DNA of 64,000 nucleotides from Trichoplax adhaerens (taxonomy: Eukaryota > Placozoa > Uniplacotomia > Trichoplacea > Trichoplacidae), in NCBI RefSeq assembly GCF_000150275.1, contig NW_002060949.1:2415836-2479835 (forward strand). The letters run 5' to 3'. The stretch's first letter is position 1. Each line of letters opens with the position of its first letter. A model generated the notes under the pieces. It worked only from the letters and a program-made list of their open reading frames with translations, made no database searches and had not been told where the DNA came from. The translations under genes and the position numbers were made by a program. This document shows positions 13,131 to 26,567 of this stretch, in pieces.

Positions 13131-13931
13131 CCATACGATATTGAGTAGTTAGAGAATGAATGGATGATAATCAATAGGTACATACGAGTACAGAAGCATC
13201 ATTTCAATCGATTAAATTGACTTTCTTCTTCTTTACAGTCGAGTTATCAAATCGCGATACTGTATCAGCTTTGATGGTGGAAGAGATTGATTAGGTGTCA
13301 AATCAGATGTTAGCTTGTACAGTAAGTAGCAATGTATCGCATGGACTATTTATAGTCAGTAGCTGTATGATTCTTTCTAGACCAATAGATTCAAATTTAT
13401 TTCCATATTGACTTTCTACATTACACTTTCATTCATATTTAGTCATCTATGGTAGCTCATGTATTGCCAGTACATTGAATAATATCTATAAATATTCCAG
13501 TTATACAACGTGCATTCAGATTTGTCATATATGGTAGTCTACATGCTGCTAGCTCGTTGAGTACGTGTTAATAAAATACTGTGTTCAAGTTACTACATAT
13601 TTATGTTAGTCATATACATACTTACAGTAGATTGCTGACACACTTGGCACCGGTGAACATTCCAAGTTATATGCTGTATACTCATACTATTCATCCGTAG
13701 TAGCTCATACATGCCAGCATATTGAGTAGCTGAAAATATTCACTGTATTGTATGCTCGTATGTCCTACACACTGTACATCCAATTATATAATATCTACGT
13801 AATGGCATAGAAATAAAAGGAAATATTACTAAATCAAGGTAGATATTGATTTGAGTAAGCCAACTGTTTTGTACTTACTCTATATTTTACTCTTCATCAT
13901 TCACAGCTGGAACTTTGACAACTAGAATATC
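13131..13931. other. 5' flank of the DHHC gene
   Basis: AT-rich intergenic DNA upstream of the palmitoyltransferase start codon. No TATA box or other promoter element can be assigned with confidence. Confidence 0.3.
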
Positions 13932-16900
13932 ATGGATGATATTCACAAATGGCGATTTAATAGCGAGAGGACCGGGATAACATGGCTAATACTAGATTTG
14001 CTCGCTTGGACTTTATCTTTCTACACGTGTTTTCATTTAATATTGTTGACTTTTTATGCGCACAGAAGTTTTGTCATCTTTGGTAGGTACAATTATGTGC
14101 TCGTAGTGCAATGGTTCATAAGCAATCGCTTTTTAATGTTCTAGCAAATCTTATGCGCTGTTATTCATCAATAAGAAAATACGTTATATTAGCATTCAAT
14201 TTTAATGATTGTTTAGTAGATTTTACTACATTTATAGGTGTATTTCTATATTATTATGCTAACGTTAAAAATGACGATAACAATATAAACTTGGATATTT
14301 ATATGGATCGCTAGTGTAGGCTAGCGGTATTGCTAGATTGTTATAAGTTGTATCGTTACATCTACCTAATGCCTATCATGTACAATCTTTTACGACCTGG
14401 GTTAATTTGATCGATTCAATTTGTAATTCTTCAATATCTTCCTAAGTAGAATATGAGCTACAGTAGATTACATTATTACTATCATTATTCCTTCAACATT
14501 TTGTCACATTGACCCCATTGTCCGACTAGTGTGTTAATTTTCTACGTATTGCGCTTCAAAAATGACATTATGTAAATAGTAATATACGTATTATTTTATC
14601 TACGATCCATTACTGTTTGCATGCTTTGTACTGTGTGCATGACAGCTTTCAGACATACAGGTATAAACTTCTAAGTATACATCTGATTCAATTGCACGAC
14701 TGTTGATGTATACGACATTCGTTAGCTGCATCTATCACTTTTATAAGATAATGCTACATTACTTATAGAACGTCTAGTAGTGATGTTGGTAAGTATAGAC
14801 TTATTGTACTAATTGTTACTCTCCTGTTTATACTCCGGTCTGTAGGATATGCCTTAGTTATGCTTTTATTGTTATTATCGTTGATACATGTCTCACTGTC
14901 GGATCCGGGCTGTCTACCACCGCCAACTACTGATGAAATTGCGGCTGACCCAAGTAAGCTAATATACCAGTAATACATTGATATCGCAGCATAGTAACAA
15001 ATAGTGTTTATGTCCTGTATTCCCAATAATATCATTTCATTGTAATTCTGGTGTTGTACAGTATGTGGATAAGGGCTTTATCATCATAGTATAAAAACCG
15101 TTACCAAGCGCCAAGTGTATACTGACCAATCAAACGTATTTACAACACAATACAGCCTATTAGATATCATTTCCTCAATAATTAACTTTCGTTAGTAAGA
15201 ATATTTCTCGAGCATGAAGGGACTATAACAGGCTAATTATATGTATACTGTTATAACTGTTAAGCTGTTAAAATTACTTTTACGAGCTACACTTTTATCT
15301 ACCTGCGCCCAGAGACGTTAGCATTCGATTACTGCCAGTTGTGCAAGGTGAGAAAACCGCTAAGGAGTCATCACTGCAGGGCGTGTAAGCGTTGCTTTCG
15401 TAAGCTGGATCATCATTGCAAATTGTAAGTCAGCATGCTAATGAACGTCAAACTTAAGACATTTAGTGCTATGTTAAAATCTATTGTTATTATTCGATTG
15501 TAAAAATTCTTTCTTACTTGTATCTATGTATGCAATTCTAAACATGACCATTTTATACATTATAATGAATATTCCATTCAAAGTATCAATAACTGCATTG
15601 GAGAAGACAATCAGGGCTTTTTTATAACTTTCTTGGTTTATTGTATTGTCGCTTCTGCTATAAGCGGTGCAATATGCGTATGCAGGTTATATTATATAGA
15701 TCCGAATCAATGCACCAATTGTGGCTATATGGTAAGTAAATCAAATATCACTTATGATTCATAGTAACTTGGAATAGTGTACGTTAAATATATACATACT
15801 AAGAACGAAAGGATTCTATCCGTGATATAACATGCATAAATTATTCCGTTTAACTCGTTACGGAATAATTCTCATTTTTCTTGTCGATAGTCGAAGAATA
15901 ACTGGATTGTTTATCTCGTTACCGCCCTATCGGGAGCAGTTTGGCTATTTACCAGCATGTTATTACTCAATCAAACATTTAATCTGATGTTGGTAGGTTT
16001 TTACGTAGTAGTTTTATCATCACTTCAGCTGTTAAGATATATAAAAGTAGGTAAGATAATGAAATTAATGTTAGTTATTAGTCAGTAAAAATTTGAATTT
16101 CAGTTTGCTTCGATACTATACATGATGTATGAACACCATCTGTAATGATGACAAGATCTATTCTTTATTTATTACCTTATTAGATGATTTAAATGTATTA
16201 CAGTACCACTTTAATCTTAGTCGACGTGTATGCGTATAACGAACTTTTTTACATATTTATAACACTTTATTATATTTGTTCTCGCTATTTGTTAAATTCC
16301 ATTGTTAAATCTGTAGTTTGCTAATTTATTATGACACATTTTAACGTTCGATTTAGTCTGCCGTTAAACATCCTGATTTAATAGTAATTATATAATTGTT
16401 GATTATTACTTGAAAATTTTTATATCTAATAATGAGTTTGTCATATAAATATAAAATGATATAAAACGGATTATTATTGCAATATTCCACATACGATACA
16501 TTGTATTTACAGTATATATCGTACGCATCTTTTATTAGTAGTAAATTGTACTGTATACTTTGTATTCATCTTGTAGCCTTCAATTTCATTTCTTGTGTCC
16601 AATTTTTTCCATTTCTTGACGCCTCTTACTGTACTTGTTATATTATGAGATATTTTTCTAGACATACTTTATTCTAGAAATAGTTCGGCATTTAAAAATT
16701 TCAATTTTCGTTCAACTACTATTGTTTATTAAACATCTGTCACCTCTTCATGACTTTTTCCTAATTGTTTATTTAATCTATATATAAGAACAAGACTACA
16801 GCAGAAAGGATTAAAGCTCGCCGAGCGGGCAAAGGAGGCCACAACAATTATTATTCCTCCAGGTACTCTTATTAATAATGACAGTATTGTCGCATCTATT

Positions 16901-19900
16901 TATGGTATCAGTTTATTGATTTTTAATATTGTGTGCTGTGCATTTCCTATATGGAATAACTGTGGTATCAAACTCTGTATCTCATTACGATACTAGAACG
17001 AGGGTATAATTGAAAGAAATTGCAATTTTATGATTTGTTATCCATTTCCCAGACTGACAAATTATATAATGTTTTTTTGTTGATTTTACTGATGATGGTA
17101 TCAAATATTATGAAAACTTTGGACGAGTAACTTTAACAGCAGCTATGAGCCGATAATTGCAGACCTTACAGATATTTCTATCACAATTGATGGCAATTCT
17201 GATATAGCTACATTTTGATTATCTTACATAAGGAGAAATGTAGCAGCATTTAATCAACAATATTATTGTTCATGGCTAGATAATCTTAGCAAAAAGTAGC
17301 GAATATGGTACGTCTTACAGATTGTAAAACTCTCGATAAGATGAAGTATATTCATCTCTAATTAGGTCTAATAATCAGATTTTGGTATCGAGACAGACTA
17401 TAACTAGACTATGGAGATCGCAAGTCGTCTGACTTTTGACTTGACCTAATATCGTATATCTTAGCAAATTGGTTTATTAATAACGTGGCTTATTGACATT
17501 AATTGAGGGATTAATATGTAGCGGTTGACAAAGTTGAGACGTGTGCCGTCAATGTGAAAAAACAAGGAAGCTGTTATTAATTATTTGTACTGCAGTATAA
17601 TGATATCATGATGATGTTGATTATGAGACATTAGTAGTACCTGGGATCCTGAAAAGACGTATTATTGGAGGCTTTCACGTCTTTTCGAGTAAAAATTAAA
17701 AAATTATCGTGAATGGGAAGTGATGAACCAATACTCTTATATAAGCTTATACAGTATTATATACTGGTATTTGATATACATGTTGACAGATAGTTACACA
17801 GTGAATGAAGTATTACTAGTTTCTTTAATAAGTGATCTGTAAATTAATGATCAAGATTGACTAGATCTATGAAAATCTATTGTTATGATCGTTATAGTAC
17901 AATACGTAGCTTTTACAAAGTAATCATTTAAATGACGATTTTATACGGTATATTTTTTTTATTTTTACCGACTAAATATCATTATCTTAGGTTCTCTCGA
18001 ATCACGAAGACTACATTATTAACAGTGTTATTACTTACGGTTGCGTAATGAAATAAAAGAAAAATTATGACAAAACTTTTGAAGTAAACAGTCTGATTCA
18101 CAGTAGACTATACTATCTTTGATATCAGTTTAATAAACAATAAGAAATAATGCAAGTATCAGTCAATATATACCACATATGCACTCGTATGAAAACATTA
18201 CCGGTATCGCCTGACCATGCTTATATAACAATCATAATTACATACGACAGAATTAATCATTCCGTTGTTACCGTGCGTGTTAATGAAATTTTTAACGGTA
18301 GGTGATATTGGTGTGCATTAGCAGGAGTATGATATGCAATAATTGCGGGTTATGATAAGCAATGTCTTGCTATGGTATTCTTTCTGTTCTTTTTCAATTA
18401 CTAATACGTCTACTTATGAAACTTTTGGAGGTATTAGCAAGGAGGCGCTAGGTGTATTAATACGGTATATGATACGATATCGTAATGATAGAAGATTGTA
18501 GTAGGCAATATCAGACTAGAGATACAGTTAAATGGGAGTTTATTTATTATATTTAGTATATGAGCGTTTGCCATCATGTATATTATTCATACCAAAGTTA
18601 TATTAATGAATTAGCAAGATAATACCAACAGTTGGGATAGCGGCTATATCCAAGCAAACATGCTATATGCGTATAAGGACAAATTATATCCGAGTAGTCT
18701 GCAGCTTTCCCTGTTAGGTAAACATTTAAATCCAATTTTTAATTCGATGTACAAATATTATGCCAGCTACAGACTATACGGATTTATTTATTTCTTATTT
18801 GCTCTTGCGATATATTAGAATATAATCATTTTACGTATTTGGCAAATGTCAAGGTTGGATGTCGAGAATGTTTAGTCTTTGTTTATTTAAATGATCAGAA
18901 ATATCCCCAAATTGGGGTATATTTGCTTAGTGGAAACAATAACCTCAGAATTAATATTTCTATCTCATGAGATAATTATATATAGTTCTAACGTAACCCA
19001 CATCAGCTGTCATCAATGTGATAACGTAATGTCTAGAAATCTCTTCTTATTTACTTTTCTGATATTCTCATGTCAACATAACATGAAATTAATAAAATGT
19101 TGTCGTTATTTCGTGTATAGTACATAGTACGTGGAAATAGTAATGCATATGTATTTGTTCTGTAATATGCTGTATATTATGTAATAGCTTGAAGAAAAAA
19201 ATCGATAATAATAACTGTGAATTTCCATGATCGCGAGAAACAAACAAATATACATGATGAAAGATAAATAGTATATCGTATTATGGAGCCAATAGTCTCT
19301 ATTTATACCTGATAAGTATTTATTCATCATCCAGATTCTTTATTTAGTTATAATAATTGATGGATATTACCTACTATGCAGTGAGGTATAATTCCTAAGG
19401 GTAAATGTTATAGTTTATGTTTATTCGACTTGGTATTGGCTATTTTTTAATTCAACGAATTCATGGTATTTTTCAACATGATATGATGATAGCTTACTAT
19501 TCGTGAATAACATCTTGAATATTTAGTCTTTATACTTATTAATTTGCTGAATTTCCTTCTTCCACTTCGTTGAATCTTTTCTTGGAAATAGACCGGTTTA
19601 GATTACTGTTGCTAGTCTAGCCGCGTATCTATGTGTGATTACAATTATAGGATGGCATAACTGAATATGACATATAGTGCGAGTATGATGTATTATACAG
19701 TTGCACATCAGATATAATTTTAGTTGAATGGGATAAAATTAATTATTTAGACGGCTATGTACTCATAAATTATTACCTAGTGAAGTTGGACAGGAGCTGT
19801 ATAATTATAAGCATTTAACGTTAAAGGGTTAATAAATAAAACTGCTCGATATAACCGCTAAATATTATTTGGATTTAAGATAACATTGTTAATCAATAAC

Positions 19901-22900
19901 ATAATCTACCAGATCTAATTTCGTCAAGCATATGCTATGGGGTATTCTGCAAGCTGGCAATTATAAATCTGGTACAACAGCATTAAGTGATTTAGCTGAG
20001 ATCTTTTAAAGTATGACTATTTTCATAATACAGATACTATAACTTAACGCGTGGTTAGGAGATTACGACTTATAGAATAGAGTATAACACTGTATTATGA
20101 CTTGATTATATATTATCGCATTCTGGATATTCTGCAGAAGCAATTTTGATGTCTCTTCATCTTAAAGGGCAATTGTTGTTGGATTTAAGGCAACATTGTT
20201 GATAAATAACTTTATCTGCGCATATATTATTATCAGGTGTATCCCATCTACTTTTTATGGGCTTGTAATTATCTTCATCCATCTCATAGCTGCATAAATT
20301 AAGATAATTAAACTGACATAAATTAAGAGTAAGAATGGAAGTCTTATAGAATTAACGTTATTGCGCTCTACACATTTCTGTTGAAATAGCTTTGATGTCT
20401 CCTCGTATTGAAGGCAATTGAATCCCAATAGGCCGTAGACAATGTTTGTGTACGTTGTATACGGTGTTTGTTGACTTATTTTTTTTACAACAATCCATCT
20501 TGTTTATTGTAGTACCGTTCACTAAGGCTGACAGCTAGATTAAACAGGATCACAGCGTAATCACTCGTCAGTCTCTTAATTATAATTTATATTAATTATC
20601 AATATTAATATGAATGTTGACGTTCACACTTGATAGTCTAGCTAGCGTCTAGAATGCACTTGCCTTTATAAGGCGCTACATCGGATTGTAGCAACTTACG
20701 GCTTTTCCTTGGGCAATTCTGCAAATATTTAAAGAAATTGGCATCCTTTTTGTTTTATAATTTTACCACTGCCCTATTCAAATGCTATTGGTGACTGTAA
20801 TCATGGCATTATAAAAAAAGGAAAGAGCAGATCCCATGGGGTATATTATTGCGCTAATATTTTATTCCTTTGTGATTTAATTGCTATCGCTATTTCCGAC
20901 AGATATTCTACCCGTACAAAGATAATATATTACATTGTAAAGATTTTTGCACAAAGACATAGCACTTCCTCTTTACATTGATAGAAACTAGAAATCTAAT
21001 AATATAGACGTAAAACTCATGAATTATTTTCAAGCAATAAAATGTCAAGCAGGATTGTCCTATTCAATATGTGCACTGCGTCTTATTATTTTTACTTTTA
21101 TAATTCCCTTGGATATGATTTTGACTCTCAGTACCTCAAATTGACAATTATTCCATCATGCAATACTGCACAGAAGCAATATCCTCTTAATGTCTAGAAA
21201 TACAATATGGAACATCAGAAATTCTGTAGTACATTTACATAAGCTTCAAATCATTCTAAAGGATTACTTATCAATGGCACAAACGTTAAAATCATGATAC
21301 CGGGCGATGTAATATGAACAACACTTACTTGTATACTTATCTATATATCACTTTTATTTGAAGCGTGATAATTTAATCTACCTACAGTGTTTTCATCATT
21401 ATATGCCTTGGTGCTTTGCTAGTGTACAAGAATAGTTACTAAAATTTATACGGTACTATTTTTATTTAATTATTTATAGCCGTTAGGGTTATTACGTATT
21501 GGAGGTTACCAGGTCATTAGGTTTGTGAAAGCATAACAATAATATGACCGTTATAGGGGTGTGATAGCTAGCAGATGCAACCTTTCTGACATTCTACCTT
21601 CTCTGCATGGAGTAGCTATAATATAATTACCAATTATTTAAAAATTAATTGTATTAATTATCATTATGTGTTATTAAGCTCTTCGTATAGTACCATTAAT
21701 CTAGTCTAAACAGTGTCCAGTACTGATGCAGACGTAAATATGGCTCTCTATTTTTCGCACTAATTTCATAATAGTTACCATTTTACGTAAGATGGCTAAA
21801 ATTTAATAGTCAGTCACAGACTTATTGATTTTCACTGTTAATATTGAAATTGAAATTAATTGCAATCACACCTACATTGAATTAATACCGAAAAATGTAG
21901 GATACTGCAATGTCTACACCCTAATAGTATTCCAGACAGCACCGTATTGTAAAACGCCGACAATTTGCAATGTGTAAAATAGATTTTAATTTTTTTAATT
22001 TCTTCAACAAACACAATCTTAATTAACGATTAGATTACCCTATAGGGAAAATTAAAGCTATTGTTAATGAAAAACTTTCGATATATTTTTAGCATTGTTT
22101 GTAAAATTTCGATTTTTTTGACAGCTTGTTTCAGTAACAAGAGAAAGTTTTTTTAACTTATTACAGTATTATCGTTATCAAGTATATAGCCTCTCACTAT
22201 ATTTTTATAATAGCTAGAATCTCATAATATGAGATGAATAAGCCACCGAACAGTATTATTAAATAATATGATTTGCGCCTTTCATTATGCATTCGTATTT
22301 TGTATTAAAGAGCATTTCACTGGTGCAGACAAATTAAACAAACTACGAGAAAAAATTTCAATCATGATTTTTGACCGACAATGATAATTTTCCAACATCA
22401 TTTTTATGTTATTGAAGTTCTTATTACGTGTTGTTATATGATTATGTTTTTCATTGAAAATTTGTAAAAAACTAGTATAATCTAGTGTAAAAGATTTCAA
22501 CGTGAGTTAAAATAGGTCTAGAGAATGGTATTTCTTGAGTATGGTATAAGAATAAACAGTGACTTGAAATATCTTTAACGAATATCTCCTAAGATCTGTT
22601 GGTAAATAGGATAAGTTTTGGAATACTACGATGAGCGCTGCACTGTCTGTTTTACAGGGTCTTAAAACTATATTGTAATCCGACATCAGGACACTATTGT
22701 AGTGCTAATATTTGCTATTATATCACGTAAGTCCGTTAGAATTTTTATAACTTATTTTCTAATGATAATACGAGGAATAATACGTGGGATTCTATGAGAA
22801 GTAATAATTGCTTCTATCCGTCAATTTTTATTCTGCTTAAAGGCAATATAAGATCGTCATATTTTGTATCATTATATGCTGATTTTACGTTGAACCTTTA

Positions 22901-25900
22901 GCCGTGATATTTTCTCAGTGAGTGCGGGATCAGTAATACCAAATCACAATTATTCCTATCATGCAGTATGTAGTGATTGATATTGCTCACTGCACCACCT
23001 TTTCTTCTACAGTTTGCATAATAATTCAGTTTGTATGGTAAGAATTAAAATGGGCTTAGGTAGTATGTCGTATTCTTAAGTCTTTTAGACATTGCAAATG
23101 ATATATTAGAGCAGAAAAACAAATTTTAAATAAAGGATAAACTGATGTACTCGACAGAAAATGCGGTTATCACGAACTCAAATCTTTCATTACTACCGTA
23201 TGCGTACTAGAAAATGGACGATTAATCTGCAATTAATATTACTGTAATTATGCGCATAATTTACCTTCGATAATATCTTGTCTATTTATCATGGATATTA
23301 TGTTGTGTTATGGGTATTTTCGTTTTTATTACAAAAATCTACAATTTTTTGGCTAGCCAACTTGATGACATTGGATAGATGATGAAATCTTAACAGGAAA
23401 AAAAATTGGATACTGACTGCTTTGTATAGAGAAAGTTTAGTATAATATATCAATGTGTATCAACATATTGTATAATCATGGAATTTATAATCTAATTTGC
23501 TTTTGGGCTAAATTCCGGTGGTTCTGATGAATTTGATAGCAGTAGTAATAAGTCTACACCCTTTTGTGCACCTGTAATGGGCTAGATTTGAAATGGAAAG
23601 ACCATAACACCGTTATGTATAATCAATTTTGGATATTGTAGCCTGAGAGTAATCATTTTTGTTTGTATATTGACCGGCACTTAAAATGTTAGCCATCTGA
23701 ACTCTCTGCAAGCTGCGGCGGGTAAACATGGAAGTTGGATGTGAAAACGTCTTTTGTTTTAATCATGTACACTAAGAATTTGCTACGTCGTCGAGTGGGC
23801 AATGACCGTAATAATTATTATGATAATAATTACGGCATTGATCGGCGTACCCAGACAGATTGGCGCCGCCAATCCTATCGTTTGTCCAATGATTAACTAT
23901 TTTGCTAATAATTATACTGTAGTAGCCGTTAAGCCGATAATACCCAAATTAATAATGAAATTAACAAACAACTGCCTGAATTCACTTATTTAAGTGTGTA
24001 GTCAGATGTCTTCAAGTTTAGTTGTTGCTACTTTAGCTGCAATACGCATAAATGATAGAATAATCGTAGTTTTGGTTAGGATTTCACTAATCTTGGCACT
24101 GGTCATTTCTTGAGAATTATATATTTATTTCTCCTACATTCTGCTCCAGCCAGAAGTGTGATAGTGGCATCAACATTCATCGGGTAGGTGATGCTTTACA
24201 TCGATTCAATTTGTCAGCTAAGAGGAGTTTGTTCGCAGCTAATCCATTTTATTCATTAATATTTACGGTAGAGTACTTAATAGCATATGACAGCAAAAAA
24301 AATTGTACACAATAAAAAATTAATGCTAATACTTTAATACTCTCGAACTGCAGTTGTCATCAAATGTTGCATAATTACCTGCTGTGTATTAGTAGGGCAG
24401 CTTTACTTCGTCTTCAACACGATATTCATTCAATTTTATGATAGCTGTATCGAATTGATACATATGTTGCACACTGTTGGATACCTTTTGCTACGAAACA
24501 TGTGCAAATGTAGCGCAATCAATATTCGATTGCATTACATAAAATATACAATCTACTGCATTCATACATGTCGGCATTATATCGTAACATTTAAAGTACT
24601 AAGTGAACGCATGAACCGTTAATAATTTGTACTACTATTTTTAATGGTATTTGGAGAAGTAATACTGGCATATTTTAATAGATGTACCTGTATAAATTTA
24701 AACATATACCAAAAAATATTTTTTTATTATTTTTTAGTGATCTGAAATTAAAAATTTGAATTACCAGAATCAAGATCCTAACTGGCTTGTTCATATCTAG
24801 ATATTCTATATAACATACAAACATTCACATACGCTCACATAGACATCTCGTGTAAAATATCCCGACAGAGAATTGTTTGTAAAATCCAGTTAAAATAGAT
24901 TTTATTCCTTCAATCTATTGGAATTTAAACGAATGGTTAATAGTAGTAATTATCACAATTATTTAGCATCACGCTGCGAGTTAACTGACAATATGAAAGT
25001 TTCCTTCCCTTCGCCAGCTACAACAGAGAAAGCTAATGCGACAGTGATGACTAATATTGAGTCAGGGGATAATGATATCGCTGATAGCCATTGCAATAAC
25101 ATCCATCATGACGACGTTGATAATATTACTCGTCCAAATCATCCATACAAAGTATTGATCGCGAAAGCTATCTTGAGTAATTGCGATAGGAAATTAGTTT
25201 TAGCTGATATTATAGACTACATCGCTAAAAATTATCCTTATTATAAAGTGGAAGATAGCAGTTGGAAAAATAGCATTCGCCATAGTTTATCACTCAACGA
25301 TTGCTTTATTAAAGTTGGTCGCAGTAATCGAGGCAAAAGCAATTACTGGTCTATTCACCCATTGGTCTTTAAAGATTTTGAGGAAGGCAATTTCCATAAA
25401 CGACATCCGAAACAGAGACTATCACAAAAATCGAGAAATTTTTTAGAAGCTCACTATAAGACTGGTGATAGAATGATAAATGTTTCTCCTCGGCGTATGC
25501 ACAATAACCCTCTCTGCTCAACACCGCCATTTGTTACCGCTAATCCAATTCCACCTAATCGTACCGGCATAAATGCTTCTTCGACGGGCTATCAATTCTT
25601 ACCTAACATGGAAAACATTTGCAATAATTATCCAGCCTATCAGTTACCTACACCTTTAAACCATTTCGCTGTTAATAACTTTGTCCACGGTGAACGAGAT
25701 AACTTATACGTTACCAATTCCAATTACCGTCATCATCACAACCAACCTTTATTAAAGGTTGGCAATGAAGGGTTTCTACGGGATTGCCAGATGCCCACAG
25801 CCAATATGATGACTTCGTCGGTTACGCCATCTTGTTATAACTACTGCTACTCCAATAGTGCTTATCCTCAGTACCATGTTGCTTAATTTACGACAATACT

Positions 25901-26567
25901 TGATCTCTATTTTGCCATACATATTATCAACTTAAAGTGACTTGATTATAAATTGATTCGATATATGTACTCAGAACTTTATTTCTAACAGCAACCTCTA
26001 TAATTTTATCACCAGTATGATGTAATATCTCAAGAAATATGTATTTTTAGATTGCGTGTATGATAATTACAAAAAAAAATAGATTTATTTATGGTTGTCA
26101 ATTTGGATGAAGTTGTCAATTAAAGGATTATTGCCTATTTTAATGTTGCGTGAAATTGATTGATTTCTTTTCAATGGTTTTTTCTCTCTACTTTCCTTGC
26201 TCATGTATTTTTAGATATTGTAATGGTGTTAACCTATATTGATTTAATACTACGATATGCGTATTGCGTTTAATATCTATTTCTGTTTTATCATTACGAT
26301 ACACTCTTTATAGTTTAACAAAATCCATGTCAGAGTTCATCAGTATATTGCTATAAATTTGATCTTATATTCCTTTATTCTTTCAGAGTAGCTCGTCCTA
26401 TTTGTGATATCCTTCGCGATACTTTCGGAGACGGATATTTTATCTGGTGGCTTGTGCCATTGCGACGTCGAATTGCTAAAGTAGAGCTATATTATAGCGA
26501 TGATTTGTATCAACAAGAAAATGATAGTACTAGTGATTTAAATGAGAAAGATAAAAATGTTCATTAA
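13932..26567 (+). CDS. DHHC-type protein S-palmitoyltransferase
   Basis: Membrane enzyme predicted to transfer palmitate to cysteines of target proteins. Exons: 13932-14082, 15313-15424, 15584-15731, 15891-16046, 16789-16862, 26387-26567; phases agree and give about 273 aa. The first exon encodes a hydrophobic segment. Exons 2-3 encode the cysteine-rich domain: [15 protein letters not shown], then DHHC followed by KFINNCIG, with the usual PW after DHHC replaced by KF. Exons 3-4 carry two more membrane segments. Exon 5 gives a TTxE motif (TTAE) if the donor at 16047 is used. The last exon gives a [12 protein letters not shown] segment and a charged tail, as in other family members. Only one clear membrane segment precedes the zinc domain, where two are expected. 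A 93 nt in-phase segment (14145-14237, good acceptor and gt donor) may be a missed exon. The 9.5 kb last intron holds another gene; joining across it rests on phase and domain logic. The subfamily was not assigned. Confidence 0.72.
16863..24932 (+). other. Long last intron of the DHHC gene, 5' portion
   Basis: About 8 kb of AT-rich sequence without supportable exons. Two weak two-copy repeats are visible: TTGGATTTAAGRYAACATTG at about 19870 and 20178, and a TTTGATGTCTC-containing block at about 20145 and 20390. A near-perfect 30 bp inverted repeat (CCGTAAT arms) lies at about 23805-23835. The segment just before 24933 would be the 5' flank of the nested fork head gene. Confidence 0.5.
24933..25886 (+). 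CDS. Fork head transcription factor, FoxQ2-like, intronless
   Basis: Sequence-specific DNA-binding transcription factor of 317 aa. The ATG at 24933 is chosen; the open frame extends 15 nt further upstream only through a TTG. The fork head domain is at about residues 67-160: a divergent start ([15 protein letters not shown] where most family members have KPPYSYIALIAMAIL), then [15 protein letters not shown], the recognition helix [15 protein letters not shown] with the DNA-contacting Asn and His retained, and the wing [14 protein letters not shown]. The IHP after the wing and the [12 protein letters not shown] ending match FoxQ2 best, as I know that family. The flanks are low-complexity, rich in Asn, Tyr and Pro, without another known domain. 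The gene sits wholly inside the last intron of the DHHC gene on the same strand and has no intron. The FoxQ2 assignment is inference from motif resemblance; fork head identity is certain. Confidence 0.92.
   Translation: MVNSSNYHNYLASRCELTDNMKVSFPSPATTEKANATVMTNIESGDNDIADSHCNNIHHDDVDNITRPNHPYKVLIAKAILSNCDRKLVLADIIDYIAKNYPYYKVEDSSWKNSIRHSLSLNDCFIKVGRSNRGKSNYWSIHPLVFKDFEEGNFHKRHPKQRLSQKSRNFLEAHYKTGDRMINVSPRRMHNNPLCSTPPFVTANPIPPNRTGINASSTGYQFLPNMENICNNYPAYQLPTPLNHFAVNNFVHGERDNLYVTNSNYRHHHNQPLLKVGNEGFLRDCQMPTANMMTSSVTPSCYNYCYSNSAYPQYHVA
25887..26386 (+). other. 3' flank of the fork head gene / end of the DHHC intron
   Basis: AT-rich non-coding stretch ending in a good polypyrimidine tract and acceptor (ttattctttcag) at 26386. 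No other feature seen. Confidence 0.4.

Noticed and set aside
14763-15035. 90-codon minus-strand open frame
   Set aside because: Lies inside an intron of the DHHC gene and shows no domain or repeat.
23802-23993. Small hydrophobic open frame on the plus strand
   Set aside because: The Ile/Met-rich start comes from the AT inverted repeat; no domain and no splice partners seen.
16863-24900. Transposable element or viral insertion in the long DHHC intron
   Set aside because: No terminal repeats, reverse transcriptase, transposase or integrase frames could be seen; only weak dispersed repeats.
24918-24932. Earlier start of the fork head protein
   Set aside because: The frame begins there with TTG; the first ATG is at 24933 and nothing supports a non-ATG start.
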